DNA of 64,000 nucleotides. It comes from Bathymodiolus brooksi (Eukaryota > Mollusca > Bivalvia > Mytilida > Modiolidae). Each line of letters opens with the position of its first letter. Position 1 is the stretch's first letter. Both the position numbers and the translations under genes were made by a program. Location: contig OY804586.1 in the NCBI GenBank assembly GCA_963680875.1, forward strand, positions 51,494,203 through 51,558,202, in the 5' to 3' direction. Of this stretch, positions 35,400 through 46,724 are shown piece by piece. The notes beneath the pieces are model-generated. The model was not told the origin of the DNA, did not search any database, and worked only from the letters and a program-made list of their open reading frames with translations.

Positions 35400-37277
35400 C
35401 CAAGAGAGGTATTGACCCAATGATAGATATAAAAAAAATATAATGGATATACAACGGTACTTGATTCCATTTCAAAGAATTTGATCGCGATGCTTAAACT
35501 ATCAGTTACTTACTTCCATGTCGGTTGCACTTCTTCAATGTCACCATCGTCATCAGTTTGACTGTCCTCACTCGTATCCGAAATAACGGATTCAATTATA
35601 TTCACATCGGAAAGGCCCTGTGAAGTTAGCAGATATTTGTCAATGTTGACAAACTCTTGAACTGTCATTTGTAGCTCGGGATCTACATCACAATAAACAC
35701 TATAAACACGTGACAGCAACAGTTCATCTTCATTTGTGGGGTTCCTTGGGGGTTCAACTTGCGGGTTATCTCTATCTCGTTCAACAAGTCCACTATGAAC
35801 CCAACAATTTACGATTGTGTTGATGACACTTCATCCAATGCACATTTGGCGTATCGAAAAGGCATCTTTCAGTGACATAATGGGGGTGCATCATTGTCAA
35901 TGCAATCCACAAGGTGCCGTAAATGATGTCTACTATAATGTCCCTTGAAACACTGGATAATACCAGCATCCAGTGGCTGGATATGACTGGTTGTGGTTGG
36001 AGGTAAGAAGTGAATCTCCACATTCGATAAATTCGGCACTGAGTGACTTGGAGCATTATCCATTATCAGCAAAACTTTACGTTTTTGGTTTCTCATTTTG
36101 GAATTAAACGATTTCAACCAGTCATTAAAAAGTACCATAGTCATCCATGCTTTTTTGTTTGCAGTGTAATCGGCATAAAGATTGACATTGAAATCACGAA
36201 AACATCTCGGTTTCAAAGCCTTTCCAATGACGTACGGTTTTATTTTTTCAGACCCATCCGAGTTACAACATTAGGCGACAGCGATGCGATCCTTTGCTTT
36301 TTTAGTTCCTTTAGTGTATTCTACGGTCGAAAGAGACCTGTCTGGTAACATTCGGAAAAACAGTCCTGTTTCGTCTATATTAAACACATCTTTCGGTGCA
36401 AATGCTTCCATTTTTCGCATGGCCTCCTTCCGACCAGTGTCAATTAAAGCTCTGTCCAAACCGGCGCTTTCACCCGAAATTACATGCGACGAAATTCCAT
36501 GTCTTGCTTTGAAGCGTTGAAGCCACCCGTTAGAATACTTAAAGTCTGTAACTCCAGTTTCATCACCGAAATACTTTGCCTTTTTCTTCAAAATTTCATC
36601 TGTTACTGGGACATGTTTAGACCTGGCATTTGTGAACCAGAGATAAAGACATTGTTCCATGTCAGCATTAAGTCCACTCCTGTGACGTTTCCTGGATGGC
36701 GAACCTTCATTGTCACTTTCATAAAATTCCTTTTTATTCAAAATATCTCCAACAGTCCTTTTTTTTATCGGAAGATCCCATTTAATTGTAAGATTATCAG
36801 CAATTTGTTGTTGTGTTAATTTTGGATTTTCCTTTGCATAACTTATAATTTCACGTTTCTGTTTGTCGTCTAATAAATTACGCTTTCTCTTCAAGGACAA
36901 CATTTTTATGACAACTAATTAAATTACAATTTTTACTCAGGATTAAAAGTAATCACTAGAAGTAAATACATTGCACAGGTAATTATTCTAATAAAAACAA
37001 CTCACCTGTTCAGACCCTCAACTATGAAATCGATGACCGTGTCATTCCATAATTATCGATCAATACACAGCTGTCAAAAGGTAGTTGTGGGCGGTACTAA
37101 CGGGGGAATTTGAATTGGTTTTACGACTTTTGTGTCTGAAAACCTGTGGCGGATGGCGGTAGCTGAGTTTAGCAGTATAACGGGGTATTTATAATGGGGG
37201 AAATCGGGACAGACGAGAATTTTGGCGATAGGCGAGGTTGGCGATAAAACGGGGGGCGATAGACCGAGGGAGCACTG
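35400..37277 (-). mobile_element. pogo/Tigger DNA transposon, one end identified
   Basis: The right end on this strand is a terminal repeat reading CAGTGCTCCCTCGGTCTATC from 37277 leftward, with TA at 37278-37279. It is followed by repeated CTATCGCC/TTATCGCC motifs (37205-37265), possible transposase binding sites. The 5' leader runs from there to the ATG at 36903. I could not find the matching CAGTGCTCCCTC end to the left, so the start given is approximate and the left end may be deleted. Confidence 0.75.
35510..36903 (-). pseudogene. pogo/Tigger-type transposase, disabled
   Basis: This would cut and paste its own element by binding the terminal repeats. From the ATG at 36903: a CENP-B-type N-terminal helix-turn-helix (about residues 5-64; QQQIADNLTIKWDLPIKKRT), a second Tc5/CENP-B-type DNA-binding domain (about 74-137; ending YSNGWLQRFKARHGI), then the DDE-superfamily catalytic domain. 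Catalytic Asp codons are at 36373-36375 (FNIDETG), 36058-36060 (LLIMDNAPSH) and 35968-35970 (IQPLDAG). That gives 29 residues between the second and third, as in pogo/Tigger DDD enzymes. The frame is broken by TAA at 36271-36273 in the middle of the fold, after which the same frame continues (GSEKIKPYVIGKALKPRCFR). A stop at 35869-35871 and a frameshift near 35820 follow. The acidic C-terminus (SEDSQTDDDGDIEE) lies at about 35527-35570. The two HTH domains and all three Asp codons are intact, so the loss is fairly recent. Confidence 0.92.
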
Positions 37278-37330
37278 TATTGAATTAAGAACATACGACG
37301 TTTGTCTGCAATAACTTCATCAGCTACGCT

Positions 37331-37570
37331 CAGTGCCGGATTTACCATTGTGCTTAGGCGTGCTTAAGTACATGACCCCGTTGGCCAGGGGCCCGATCTT
37401 CCTGTCATTTTTTTTACATGTCTGACCTAATTATAACTATTCCTAAATTTCCTGAGCATGTATGCCTGACTGCCTGTGTAGGCCCACCGGGTCTACATTC
37501 TTCAGTGCCCAAGTAAGGGGCCTCATGACTTAACTAGCACAGGGCCTCATTTGTCCTGAATCCGGCACTG
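37331..37570. mobile_element. 240-bp MITE with CAGTGCCGGATT ends (hAT-like)
   Basis: Starts CAGTGCCGGATTTA and ends TGAATCCGGCACTG. The flanking 8-mers GCTACGCT and TCTACTAG agree at 4 of 8 positions, a weak trace of an 8-bp duplication. The interior is GC-rich for the region and not coding. Confidence 0.75.
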
Positions 37571-37574
37571 TCTA

Positions 37575-38720
37575 CTAGATAATTAATGTGTCATTGGTAG
37601 CAAGAACAACAAAGAGCCTAAATAGGACAGCCAGAATCGGCTATGGATATCTATACTTGTGTGGAGATAAACAATCATTTTAATTAAGAAATAAATCATG
37701 GAATCCAGAATGTGTTTTGAGTTTTAACATGGGTTGGCGATATTAGTATTTCATACCGAGCTGGAAACTTCCATGAATTATTTCGATTTTGATATGTCTA
37801 AGAGTACAAATACGGTAGTATACTTTAAATGGAAAACGGTAATTTATATTTACGTTTGCGGACAATGTCGCACACAATTTAAGCTGCCAAATTCGAGCAG
37901 ACGGTAATTCGTCAACATGTACACTTACGACGGGAAAGGCAGTCACATGCACCGGCGCATGTGCCAATGAGATTATACCCAATCGGTAAATCGCTTGTTT
38001 GTTTTCAAAGCGAAATAAGGAGGTCATGTCAGAATTATAATTATATTATGCACGAACTGTATATTTTAAGAGTAAATATGTATTCAGACTTTTTACTCAC
38101 AGTCTGAGGACTAAACTCTTATATCAAAGATTTTTCAAGAGTCGTCTCCTCTTTCAAAAAGGTCTTTTTGAGAGATACCAACACCTTTTCTAAAAGGTAT
38201 TCTGGGAGTTGCGTACATATGACGAAAGATAGTATTGGCAATTAGATTTTGGTTCATAGTTGACTATTGTTTTACTATTATGTCATGCGATGGCCTTGCA
38301 TACTATTTAGTGCTTAGATAATTGCTGAGGCCATCTGCTCTCTTTAATAGAACTAATATTATATATATTACAACTTCTGTGTCATGGAGATTAAAATATA
38401 TGCATAATGTACCAGATTATAGCGTTCTTTGTGATAACACCGTGCATCCAGTTATATGAGAGGGTTGACAATTTACTTACATGAGCAACGCACTTGCATG
38501 ACCGCATCTACGAGAGTGGTTTTGGGCCCATCAAGTGATTTAACCCAACCACTTTTGAATGAAGTGCCTGTGCGAAGCCAGGAAAGTGGGCGGTCATGTA
38601 TTTGTGTGTTAAGGGTTTCGAATTTGCCTTTTTTTGCGATTTTAATATTTAATTTTGAAATAGTTGATATGTTTGTATGTTACAAGCTTTATTGTACGTT
38701 GGAGGAGAAGATACATTTTT
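37575..38720. other. No gene recognised
   Basis: A stretch at 38400-38600 (ATAATGTACCAGATTATAGC, GAAGCCAGGAAAGTGGG) has a diverged partner at 40280-40435 (ATAAAATGCCAGATTACAGC, CAGCAAGGAAAGTAAGG), so it is probably another dispersed repeat. Confidence 0.45.
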
Positions 38721-38725
38721 CAGTT

Positions 38726-39057
38726 GTGTTACGATGTTCTGTTCGTCTTTATCTCCAGTTCTTTATAGGCAAGCTCATGTCTTATTTACGTTATCTGTCA
38801 TTGCTTACGCATGGTGGTGTCCAACACATTTCTTTGTTGTGTTACGATCTTCTGTTCGTCTTTACCTCCAGTTCTTTATAGGCAAGCTCATGTCTTATTT
38901 ACGTTATCTGTCTTTGCTTACGCATGGTGGTGTCAAAAATTTTTCTTTGTTGTGTTACGATATTCTGTTCGTCTACCTCCAGTTCTGTATATGAGGTTTC
39001 ATGTCTTAGCTTCGTTATTTGTCTTTGTTTACGCATGCTGGTGTCCAACACATTTCT
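38726..39057. repeat. 113-bp tandem repeat, about 3 copies
   Basis: TGTTCGTCTTTATCTCCAGT and CATGTCTTATTTACGTTATC recur with exact 113-bp spacing (ACGAT at 38731, 38844 and 38957). The third copy is diverged and is cut by the SINE-A fragment at 39059. The overlapping 105-144 codon frames come from the repeat. Confidence 0.9.
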
Positions 39058-39058
39058 T

Positions 39059-39157
39059 AGTTGCTTGCCCATGGTCGGTGGTTCTATCCGGGACTCCGGA
39101 TTCTTCCACCACTAAAGCTGGTCGCCATGAAATATTGCTGAAAGTGGCGTTAATTCA
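39059..39157 (+). mobile_element. SINE-A 3' half
   Basis: TTGCTTGCCCATGGTCGGTG to GCTGAAAGTGGCGTTAATTC; no head. Confidence 0.85.
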
Positions 39158-39179
39158 AATGAGATCAACCAACACAGTT

Positions 39180-39545
39180 CTTTGTTGTGTTTTTCTTGAT
39201 TCTTGTGTACAATATGTTGGCAATTTCTCTGTATTGTCCATTTAGTATTGTCCCTTCGATATTCTCGTTTATTTACGTCATTATTGAAGCAGGTATTGTA
39301 TTTTCGGTACAACAGCAAAAGCAACGAATTTAATATTGTTATCATAATTAACCTCACGCATGCGTGTCACTCATTGCATGATTAAATATAGAATACAAGT
39401 GCAATTAGATCATGAACCTAGACAAAAATGAATTTTGACCGAATCACGATATTTGATGTAAAAATAAATCGGATTTTTGTTTCGTGTGAAAAACAAATTC
39501 TAGCTGATATGTAGGTGCGTGTAGCGAGAAGGAAAGATTAATTGA
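39180..39545. other. MR-1-like remnant and AT-rich sequence
   Basis: 39180-39270 (TTCTTGATTCTTGTGTACAA, TTGTCCCTTCGATATTCTCG) resembles a diverged MR-1 border, similar to 53338-53460. 39360-39500 resembles 11020-11160 (TGCATGATTAAATATAGAAT ACAAGTGCAATTAG), another dispersed repeat. Confidence 0.5.
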
Positions 39546-39799
39546 TGATGATTTATTGTGTTTAACGCCAATTTCAGCAATATTTCAGCTATATCATGGC
39601 GACCAGTGTTAGTGGTGGAAGAAGCCGGAGTACCCGGAGAGAACCACCGACCATGGGCCAGCAGCTGGTAAACTTTATCACTTGCGACTGCGAGTCGAGT
39701 AATTTACAAAGCCGGGTGCGAACCCACACCGTTTTGGTGATAGGTTTGTATGAGTTGTTAGGTAATCCAACTACCTACCTCATTGAGCCACCGGGCCCG
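39545..39799 (-). mobile_element. SINE-A copy
   Basis: TTTAACGCCAATTTCAGCAA to CTCATTGAGCCACCGGGCCC. The GTGCACCCTTTTTG stretch is deleted. Confidence 0.9.
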
Positions 39800-39954
39800 A
39801 AAAGGAAAGGTATCTGTACTAAAAGTTAAATGGTTGGTCCCATAAGACTAAAATATTTTGCTTTTTATACACATAACTTATTGTTTGTGTATATCTCTTC
39901 CAGCGCTGAATATAATTATGGAATGCTTGGATCTCATTTATCAGTTTATATTCA

Positions 39955-40115
39955 GAGGGTGGGCCGGAAAGTGCGGGTGGAGGTTTTAGGAGTGTACCGG
40001 AAAGTGGGTACTAGCTTAAGGAGTGCACTGGGAAAAGAGAGGGATACGTCTTAGAAGTGGACCAGATAGTGGAGGCAAGCATCTGGAGAGTACCGGAAAG
40101 TGGGGAGAGGTCCTG
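39955..40115. repeat. degenerate purine-rich repeat
   Basis: GGAGTGTACCGGAAAGTGGG and looser versions (GAGTACCGGAAAGTGGGG) repeat irregularly. The complement of the same motif recurs at 55190-55260 (CCACTTTTCGGTCCGCTCCC). Confidence 0.6.
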
Positions 40116-40264
40116 CTTTCATTAATGAGAAGGAAAAAATTGTCATTTGGTATATTCTTCGCCATTTGTTTTGCTTTTATGATAAAACAAACCATACAAC
40201 TTCTTCTAAATTGTTTCCTATCTCCAACACCACTGTTATTTAATGTCATTTTTATGTTGTGGAG

Positions 40265-41040
40265 TTAGAGTGACGGGTTAAATTATGCATAAAATGCCAG
40301 ATTACAGCAATGCGTTCTTCACGACAACGTTAGGGTCGGTATTAGTGCCGCATCAGTTCACTAAGATTTGAGCCCATAATTCTACCTGAATTTCGGCCAC
40401 TTGAATAGCCTGTACTCAGCAAGGAAAGTAAGGAGTATTGCTATTTCCTCTGTTCTGCGATTTTCTGATGGAATTTGGAACTGTCCTGACGATGTTGTAT
40501 TTGTCCCGTGGATGCCCCCATTTTTTGGCATTGCACTCCGCCCCGCAGCGGTGAAACTAGATCATATTTGTATACCCCGAGCGTGGCTTAGATCAACAAC
40601 AGTAATATGAAGACGGTTCATTCACATTATATTTAATAGGTTTAGGGATAACATACTTCCTGGAATAGTTTTATCAATGCCCCGTATAGTGAATTTAACG
40701 TTTACAAATTTGAAAAGATCAGAAATGTTTGTTGTCACACACTGAACTCTGACCTACAGAAATAAAGCACGTTGACAATCGTATTTCAAATCTGTTTTTG
40801 ACATTTACATATATAGTAAATATATATCGCCTTCTGTCCAGTACGTTATTTGTTATTTAATATTTGTCAGTAATTTGTTATGACATACTTCGAATGTCAA
40901 CCCTATCAGTGTCAACATGTTGAAAACCTCAAGCGCACACTTCAATTGTGATGTATATATATACTATGTAAAGTACAAATTTTGGTCAGATGGGATAAAG
41001 TTCAAATAACCTATTTTGATTCTAGTTTTTATTATTATTC
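40265..41040. other. No gene recognised
   Basis: A 69-codon frame at 40401-40610 in a GC-richer patch has no domain I know. The rest is AT-rich. Confidence 0.4.
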
Positions 41041-41055
41041 TTAAAATGAAATGCA

Positions 41056-41121
41056 ATAAAACTGACCGTCACGATATAGCTGCAATTTTGTTGAAAGTGG
41101 TGTTAAGCACCATAAGCCATT
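41056..41121 (+). mobile_element. SINE tail fragment
   Basis: AATAAAACTGACCGTCACGA to TTGAAAGTGGTGTTAAGCAC. Confidence 0.7.
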
Positions 41122-41124
41122 AAC

Positions 41125-41600
41125 CCTAGCCCTATTATTTTAAAATCGTTCGGATTAATGAATACATTTCTGCTTTGTAATAATCTAAGCGACCCAGGGT
41201 AACGCACTTTGGTCACCTCAATGTTTGCAAACTCATTTGTACAGAGAGAAAAGCTACCGAGCACATTATAAAAACATGCTTGCATTATTGCTTTGAAAAA
41301 TGAACGACTTCAATAACAATATATGATTTGATTACAAGTGAAAATACGGCTATGCACTCACAAAAAACTGGCAACAAACAAATAGATAAACAAATTAGAT
41401 ACAATATACATGTGTCATATTTTTCACAGCACATTTTTGATTGCCCTCTTTTTATCAACATACGTATTATATAGGTACTTTTCACTTTCCTAAGTCTAAG
41501 AGTCTCTGAATAAAGAAGATATCTAGTGATGATGTATAATTTATGCAAACAAAATATATTTATTCAAAATATCCTAATTTTGGAATTAAAGAGATGATAT
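41125..41600. other. No recognised feature
   Basis: AT-rich, nothing supported. Confidence 0.4.
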
Positions 41601-41614
41601 TTTGGACTTTAAAT

Positions 41615-41755
41615 ATTTTAATAAGACTTGTGCTATCCGACATCCGATAAACATTTATGGTTCCAAAGCATTTCTGTTATATAAAATGAAACCTGAGTAT
41701 TCCGACATCCTGTATAATCCGACACATTTCTCTGGTTCCTTGGTGTATCGGATTT
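41615..41755. mobile_element. pogo/Tigger-type MITE remnant
   Basis: CTATCCGACATCCGATAAAC, GTATAATCCGACACATTTCT and GTATCGGATTTGACTGG. Repeated TCCGACA phrases and a GGATTTGACTG terminus are typical of Tigger-derived MITEs. The left end is lost. Confidence 0.5.
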
Positions 41756-42049
41756 GACTGGTTCCACTATGCTACTATTAGTCATCGTCATTCATGAAAT
41801 ATCGTTCAAGTATATGAAGCCGGTTTGAATAATCAACCATGTGATATTGTTCCGACTCCATACAGATCAAGGCCATTCATTGGTGCAATTATTTGTATAT
41901 ATAAATGTCGTATGTTTCCGTGAATGGAAAATTGTGTTAAAATCACGAAAAATGCAAATCGCTTTGGTGATGTAATGCTTAGCGTGGAATGCCCGAGTGC
42001 AAACTATAAGAAGCTTGCATATAGATCTAATCACATCGAAGACTGCAGC

Positions 42050-42312
42050 ATTGAGTGAGTGAGTGGATGATTGTTATTTAACACCAACCTAGCAATATTT
42101 CAGCTAATTCATGCCGAGAACAAGTTAATTTTCAAAGAGATGGTGATGAGGTCCGCTTTGTACTAGACCAACACGCTTTGTTGAATTTGCATAGTGCTAG
42201 CTTACTGAAATAATAGTTCGCGGATAGACATGTTGCCCCACTAGGACACATTATCCTAATTCTGAGTCAGCCAGTCTCAACGCGTGAACGCTAACCTTTA
42301 CACTACATTGTT
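42050..42312 (-). mobile_element. SINE-C copy, head truncated
   Basis: GATTGTTATTTAACACCAAC, AAGTTAATTTTCAAAGAGAT and CCACTAGGACACATTATCCT; the head box B region is absent. Confidence 0.75.
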
Positions 42313-42484
42313 GTTGTTGCTTCTCTGTTAAGCACGCAACATAAATGAGTGCAATCAAAGAATTGTTGTCTATTGTCTATGAATGATTGACTGTTGGTTA
42401 CTTAAAAAAGAGCGGCGAATTCTGCAGAATAAAAACAAGTTCAACAAAATATCAAATATATACAAAAATGGGGGTAGAGTAGGA

Positions 42485-42560
42485 CAAGAAGAGTTTGAAA
42501 ATACCAAAGGGAGGTAATTAGAAACCGTATATCGAAGAAGAACATACAACACAATGGCTA
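42485..42560 (-). repeat. MR-1 fragment facing the satellite
   Basis: AAGAAGAGTTTGAAAATACC, AGAAGAACATACAACACAAT and GGCTAAAAGAG, in opposite orientation to the array that begins about 90 bp to the right. Confidence 0.65.
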
Positions 42561-42649
42561 AAAGAGAAACGACATTTTTATTGGGGTTCGTGTTACTCTA
42601 TCTTTAGTTTTATGTACATGTTTTATAGATCGTTGTTTGTCCTTTTGTG

Positions 42650-45120
42650 CTTTTTTTTGGCCATTGTGTTGTCTGTTCTTCATCGATATATGGATTCTGA
42701 TTACCTCCCTTTGGTATCTTCAATGGCCATTGTGTTGTCTGTTCTTCGATATATGGATTCTGATTTCCTCCCTTTGGTATCTTCAATGGCCATTGTGTTG
42801 TCTGTTCTTCGATATATGGATTCTGATTTCCTCCCTTTGGTATCTTCAATGGCCATTGCGTTGTCTGTTCTTCTTCGATATATGGATTCTGATTACCTCC
42901 CTTTGGTATCTTCAATGGCTATTGTGTTGTCTGTTCTTCTTCGATATATGGATTCTGATTACCTCCCTTTGGTATCTTCAATGGCCATTGTGTTGTCTGT
43001 TCTTCGATATATGGATTCTGATTTCCTCCCTTTGGTATCTTCAATGGCCATTGTGTTGTCTGTTCTTCTTCGATATATGGATTCTGATTACCTCCCTTTG
43101 GTATCTTCAATGGCCATTGTGTTGTCTGTTCTTCTTCGATATATGGATTCTGATTACCTCCCTTTGGTATCTTCAATGGCCATTGTGTTGTCTGTTCTTC
43201 GATATATGGATTATGATTTCCTCCCTTTGGTATCTTCAATGGCCATTGTGTTGTCTGTTCTTCTTCGATATATGGATTCTGATTACCTCCCTTTGGTATC
43301 TTCAATGGCCATTGTGTTGTCTGTTCTTCTTCGATATATGGATTCTGATTACCTCCCTTTGGTATCTTCAATGGCCATTGTGTTTTCTGTTCTTCGATAT
43401 ATGGATTCTGATTTCCTCCCTTTGGTATCTTCAATGGCCATTGTGTTGTCTGTTCTTCTTCGATATATGGATTCTGATTACCTCCCTTCGGTATCTTCAA
43501 TGGCCATTGTGTTGTCTGTTCTTCTTCGATATATGGATTCTGATTACCTCCCTTCGGTATCTTCAATGGCCATTGTGTTGTCTGTTCTTCTTCGATATAT
43601 GAATTCTGATTACCCCTTTGGTATCTTCAAACTCTTCTTGTTCTTGTGTGCCTTTTCTTTTGGCCATTGTGTTTTCTGTTCTTCTTCGATATATGGATTC
43701 TGATTACCTCCCTTTGGTATCTTCAATGGCCATTGTGTTGTCTGTTCTTCGATATATGGATTCTGATTTCCTCCCTTTGGTATCTTCAATGGCCATTGTG
43801 TTGTCTGTTCTTCGATATATGGATTCTGATTTCCTCCCTTTGGTATCTTCAATGGCCATTGCGTTGTCTGTTCTTCTTCGATATATGGATTCTGATTACC
43901 TCCCTTTGGTATCTTCAATGGCTATTGTGTTGTCTGTTCTTCTTCGATATATGGATTCTGATTACCTCCCTTTGGTATCTTCAATGGCCATTGTGTTGTC
44001 TGTTCTTCGATATATGGATTCTGATTTCCTCCCTTTGGTATCTTCAATGGCCATTGTGTTGTCTGTTCTTCTTCGATATATGGATTCTGATTACCTCCCT
44101 TTGGTATCTTCAATGGCCATTGTGTTGTCTGTTCTTCTTCGATATATGGATTCTGATTACCTCCCTTTGGTATCTTCAATGGCCATTGTGTTGTCTGTTC
44201 TTCGATATATGGATTATGATTTCCTCCCTTTGGTATCTTCAATGGCCATTGTGTTGTCTGTTCTTCTTCGATATATGGATTCTGATTACCTCCCTTTGGT
44301 ATCTTCAATGGCCATTGTGTTGTCTGTTCTTCTTCGATATATGGATTCTGATTACCTCCCTTTGGTATCTTCAATGGCCATTGTGTTTTCTGTTCTTCGA
44401 TATATGGATTCTGATTTCCTCCCTTTGGTATCTTCAATGGCCATTGTGTTGTCTGTTCTTCTTCGATATATGGATTCTGATTACCTCCCTTCGGTATCTT
44501 CAATGGCCATTGTGTTGTCTGTTCTTCTTCGATATATGGATTCTGATTACCTCCCTTCGGTATCTTCAATGGCCATTGTGTTGTCTGTTCTTCTTCGATA
44601 TATGAATTCTGATTACCCCTTTGGTATCTTCAAACTCTTCTTGTTCTTGTGTGCCTTTTCTTTTGGCCATTGTGTTTTCTGTTCTTCTTCGATATATGGA
44701 TTCTGATTACCTCCCTTTGGTATCTTCAATGGCCATTGTGTTTTCTGTTCTTCTTCGATATATGGATTCTGATTACCTCCCTTTGGTATCTTCAAACTCT
44801 TCTTGTTCTTGTGTGCCTTTTCTTTTGGCCATTGTGTTTTCTGTTCTTCTTCGATATATGGATTCTGATTACCTCCCTTTGGTATCTTCAATGGCCATTG
44901 TGTTTTCTGTTCTTCTTCGATATATGGATTCTGATTACCTCCCTTTGGTATCTTCAATGGCCATTGTGTTGTCTGTTCTTCTTCGATATATTAATTCTGA
45001 TTACCCCTTTGGTATCTTCAAACTCTTCTTGTTCTTGTGTGCCTTTTCTTTTGGCCATTGTGTTTTCTGTTCTTCTTCGATATATGGATTCTGATTACCT
45101 CCCTTTGGTATCTTCAAACT
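42650..45120. repeat. 63/66-bp satellite with 1003-bp higher-order repeat
   Basis: Unit: GGCCATTGTGTTGTCTGTTC, TTC(TTC)GATATATGGATT, CTGATTACCTCCCTTTGGTA, TCTTCAAT. Units are 63 or 66 bp by presence or absence of one TTC. A block of about 1003 bp is duplicated nearly without change (about 42690-43650 and 43693-44653, sharing the variants GGCTATTG, GATTATGAT and CCTTCGG in the same order). Shorter copies follow to 45120. Blocks are separated by a longer MR-1 segment (CTTCAAACTCTTCTTGTTCT TGTGTGCC). All lengths are multiples of three, so long frames stay open on both strands (up to 363 codons forward, 215 reverse). I do not call any of them a gene. Confidence 0.95.
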
Positions 45121-45129
45121 CTTCTTATT

Positions 45130-45650
45130 CCAGATTTGTGTCGTGCACACTGAAATATGTATCTTCGTTTTCATTATCATCCACAAATTTAAGTTATTTG
45201 ACAACAAGTAAAAACAATGTTGAATATATAATAAAAGAAAATAATATCTGCAAAGCTTAAATGATACCAACATTAAGATGTAAATAGATAATAAATAAAA
45301 ACCGCAGAAAAAAAAAAACAGATTAGGAAATTTGAAAAACTGGAGATAATCACAACTTATCATTTCATTTCCGTTTGTAACAAGCATAAGAAAGGTGTTC
45401 TGCACTGATCAGATTAGCTAATTAACTGATCAAAGGACATGTGTAAACAGCAGAAGATATAGGGATTATCGACGTTAATACAGCGTTAAGGACTACACAG
45501 ATTTCACACGTATTCATGATTGTAACTTGTGTACTAACTCAACTCTATTGCACGTCTGTACATGAATGTGGAGATTTGATATAAGCGACCGATTTTTATA
45601 ATAGTTATTTCCTAAATTTGATATCTACGTTTTTATTATGATCAATGTGT
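45130..45650. other. No recognised feature
   Basis: AT-rich flank of the satellite. Confidence 0.4.
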
Positions 45651-45654
45651 GTTG

Positions 45655-45990
45655 TGTCGATACCTCTGCTGGTGGACTATCAGTCTCCGATGGTATCATC
45701 CGCCCAGTAGTCAGTGCTTCGGCACTGAAATGGTTTATTAGATATATTTATTACTGCAATTTACAGTTCTAAAAATGATATAATTATTAATAATATAAAA
45801 CTGAGGTTCTCCTCCTCATGCTGAGGTGACCTTAGCCGAATTTGCCGATCCTGTTTAGGCAGTTTGGTTTTATTGCTCCCAAAAAAATTAAATTATTCGG
45901 CTTTCCAATCTTTCGTCTTCAGCGTCACCCGATGAAGGTTACTCCAGAAACGCGTCGTGCGCACTAAATTTGATATCTACGTTTTTTATT
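45655..45990 (+). repeat. MR-2 copy, best preserved
   Basis: GATACCTCTGCTGGTGGACT, CCGCCCAGTAGTCAGTGCTT, TGAGGTTCTCCTCCTCATGC, GCCGATCCTGTTTAGGCAGT, CCCGATGAAGGTTACTCCAG, AAACGCGTCGTGCGCACTAA and GATATCTACG. From memory this order of phrases is found in many mussel repeats. Class unknown to me; non-coding here. Confidence 0.7.
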
Positions 45991-46064
45991 CTCGTTCTTT
46001 CTTTTCTAATAGTCTGGACTGCATCGATGGTGTAATTGTAAGTGTGATGTTCATTTCAAGTGCA

Positions 46065-46320
46065 TCTTGCTGCTTTTCCGCTAAGCACACAACATTAAGG
46101 AAGAAGAGAAAAGATCGAATGGGTTGGAATAAGGATATCATGTTCGAGTAGATCGACATGTCTATCCGCAGACTGTTGTATTAGTGAATTATTACTATAA
46201 AAATCAAACTAATCGTGTTGGTCTAGTACAAAGTGGACGTCATTATCAAATCATCGAGTGTAAATTGTTGTCGTTATGATATATGTGAAAAATTGCTGAA
46301 TTGGTGTTCAACAATAACAA
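46065..46320 (+). mobile_element. SINE-C copy, diverged
   Basis: TTTTCCGCTAAGCACACAAC, TCGACATGTCTATCCGCAGA, GTTGGTCTAGTACAAAGTGG and ATTGCTGAATTGGTGTTCAA. Confidence 0.65.
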
Positions 46321-46462
46321 TACTTTACTATATAATGAGTTCTTTACTTTTCTCTTATTCAATCGAATCCTTTGAATTTCCGTGATCACTGCTAAGTAGT
46401 CATGCATCAGACTCTCTTGCTAAATCAATAATAACTCTATGCTTCCGAAGTAGGAAATCAAA

Positions 46463-46463
<1 letters not shown>

Positions 46464-46516
<53 letters not shown>

Positions 46517-46517
46517 C

Positions 46518-46612
<95 letters not shown>

Positions 46613-46625
46613 GTTGGTTGGTTGG

Positions 46626-46668
<43 letters not shown>

Positions 46669-46707
46669 GTTGGTTGGTTGGTTGGTTGGTTGGTTGATTG
46701 ATTGATT
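46464..46707. repeat. (TTGA)n/(TTGG)n microsatellite on a SINE tail
   Basis: About 60 tetranucleotides, mostly TTGA with two blocks of TTGG. The right end passes into GATTTAACGCCAACTTTAGC, a SINE tail. The NQSI-repeat frames are artefacts. Confidence 0.95.
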
Positions 46708-46724
46708 TAACGCCAACTTTAGCA

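Noticed and set aside
36043..36819. Plus-strand frames of 78-111 codons over the pogo element
   Set aside because: They are antisense to the transposase, whose motifs are unambiguous on the minus strand.
42610..45405. Long forward and reverse frames (up to 363 codons) as membrane or repeat proteins
   Set aside because: Both strands are open over the same bases because of 63/66-bp tandem units, and the sequence derives from a dispersed non-coding repeat.
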